A stretch of 64,000 bases of DNA from Phytoseiulus persimilis (Eukaryota; Arthropoda; Arachnida; Mesostigmata; Phytoseiidae). The notes beneath the pieces were generated by a model that was not told the origin of the DNA, made no database searches, and was given only the letters and a program-made list of their open reading frames with translations. The position numbers and the translations under genes are program-made. Positions 62,895 to 64,000 of this stretch are shown here, one piece after another (within the stretch, counting starts at the first letter, position 1; each line of letters starts with the position of its first letter). The stretch lies in contig CM075102.1 in NCBI GenBank assembly GCA_037576195.1, positions 32,732,745 through 32,796,744 of the forward strand. Reading direction: 5' to 3'.

Positions 62895-64000
62895 GAATAA
62901 GGACGGCGCTAGAAACCGTAATACTCGTTCGGTGCTTCTTCTCCAAGAGGGAGAAGGAATCGTTGGCGATTCCCGATACCCAACATCGGGCGCAGCAGGG
63001 TATAAAGACCTCTAAGAGGATCAGGAAACTCTCTACAAGCAAAGAAGCGCCAGTGACGGGATCGACTGCAACAACAAACAGAAAAAGAGAGCTCTCTGTA
63101 TTCGAAAGAAATGCAAAATTCACACGAGAGCAGCGGGAGAGACAGACGTTCGGAAATCCAGTAGAACAACGGCACTTACTCGTGAATGCGGAACGCATCA
63201 CGCCGACGGCTGCGTGCGATCGTCAAGCTCCGGAAGCCCGCCCCTGCAGTTCGTTCCGTCGCGGAAATAGTGTTGCCGAAGGTCGGGTTCTCGTCCGAAA
63301 TTCTCGCAGCGTGATACAAGGCTGCTCGCAGTCTCCGAAGTGCGTATTCCCCTCGTGAATCTCATCCCTAGGTAATGCTCTCTCTCTCTCTCGTTGTCTG
63401 TACCTGCTAGCCCCGGGGCAACAGCTGTCTCATCAAGCTCGCATCAGCACCTTGAGCGCGCGGTTCTGCGAGGACTGGATGTCTGGCGACGCCTCCGAGA
63501 CTCTGATTGAGGCTACGGCGGAACTCGTCGGCGGCACTCCGGACGCGCCACAGCATCCTGGACTCGACGTTGGGTGAAAATATCACCAACCGCTCGATCG
63601 AGCGTCTGCGGCGGCCGCTGCAGAACGTGACATTCCTCTAGGCATACACTAGACAGTGCCTATAGAGATGGAGGACGAACGGCGGGACGGGCTGACGGTC
63701 GGACGACCGCCTTGCCTAAGAGGGTCATCTCTAACAGGTCAGCGGCACTCGCTTCTCGCAAACAGCGAGCGGTCGTTGAGGCCATGTATCCACGACCCCG
63801 TCGGTCAGCAAGTGAGAGGTTTTGCACCCGATGGCGAAACAACACTGAGGGCATTACTGTTCGAAACAGTGAATGTATAATCAGAGTGATGTGCTTTTGA
63901 GTACCCGACCTCAACAGTGCCGTCAACCTCCTCCCGGTGTCTGCCACTCCAGCACGCGGATAAATCACCGACAAACGCTCTCCAACGACCGCACCAACGC

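Larger units (their letters stand above)
45301..64000. other. No convincing coding exon; repeat-rich intergenic or intron DNA
   Basis: I read all six frames and found no domain signature, no phase-matched exon chain and no RNA gene. The longest open frame is 251 codons (62603-63358, plus) and includes a translated GA tract. Microsatellites, homopolymers and purine-rich tracts are common. The region could still contain 5' UTR exons or enhancers of the zinc-finger gene, which cannot be recognised by eye. Confidence 0.5.

Noticed and set aside
62603-63358. 251-codon plus-strand open frame
   Set aside because: It includes the translated (GA)n tract, has a long opposite-strand frame over the same bases and no domain signature; most likely chance in purine-rich DNA.
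31052-64000. Search for a BTB-domain exon that would mark the zinc-finger gene as a BTB-ZF family member
   Set aside because: No open frame on the minus strand showed the BTB pattern; it may lie outside the window or be absent, so the family stays open.

Overview
This is a eukaryotic nuclear window. Its genes have short spliced introns with GT..AG borders, there are microsatellites and small DNA-transposon remnants, and there is no operon structure. Gene content (a five-dsRBD Staufen with the split second domain, a DHHC palmitoyltransferase of the ZDHHC24 type, a multi-exon C2H2 zinc-finger regulator), roughly balanced base composition, frequent CpG and mostly 60-170 bp introns suggest an arthropod. 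A mite or relative is my guess, not something the sequence proves.

Layout. 1-2.5 kb: gene-free flank holding a short hAT-type MITE with a perfect 8-bp target duplication. 2.5-5.4 kb: staufen on the minus strand, five coding exons, 672 residues reconstructed. 5.4-7.1 kb: upstream DNA with one hydrophobic open frame that I cannot resolve. 7.08-7.56 kb: a minus-strand spliced fragment with a RecA-like 'LLIDG' strand, possibly an Elongator Elp5/Elp6-type protein. It lies head to head with a plus-strand DHHC palmitoyltransferase (7.83-9.02 kb, four exons, 259 residues). 9-14.8 kb: flanking DNA with a second MITE (40-bp inverted repeats, TA duplication) and the probable 3' UTR of the next gene. 14.8-31.05 kb: a minus-strand C2H2 zinc-finger gene, six coding exons, 702 residues, five fingers, with an 11.2-kb intron between exons 2 and 3. 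31.05-64 kb: 33 kb in which I find no convincing coding exon. It is probably 5' intron and regulatory DNA of the zinc-finger gene plus intergenic DNA, studded with 4-bp-unit repeats (CCAG, CCTG, CGGT, CGAG), GTT/GAT/ATT trinucleotide tracts and long G or C runs.

The identified proteins act in separate processes: mRNA localisation (Staufen), membrane-protein S-acylation (DHHC) and transcriptional control (zinc-finger protein with a PTDLS CtBP-type motif). They do not form a pathway. Every splice junction reported was checked for GT/AG and for phase agreement. I found no RNA gene, CRISPR array, retroelement reverse transcriptase or novel multi-gene system.
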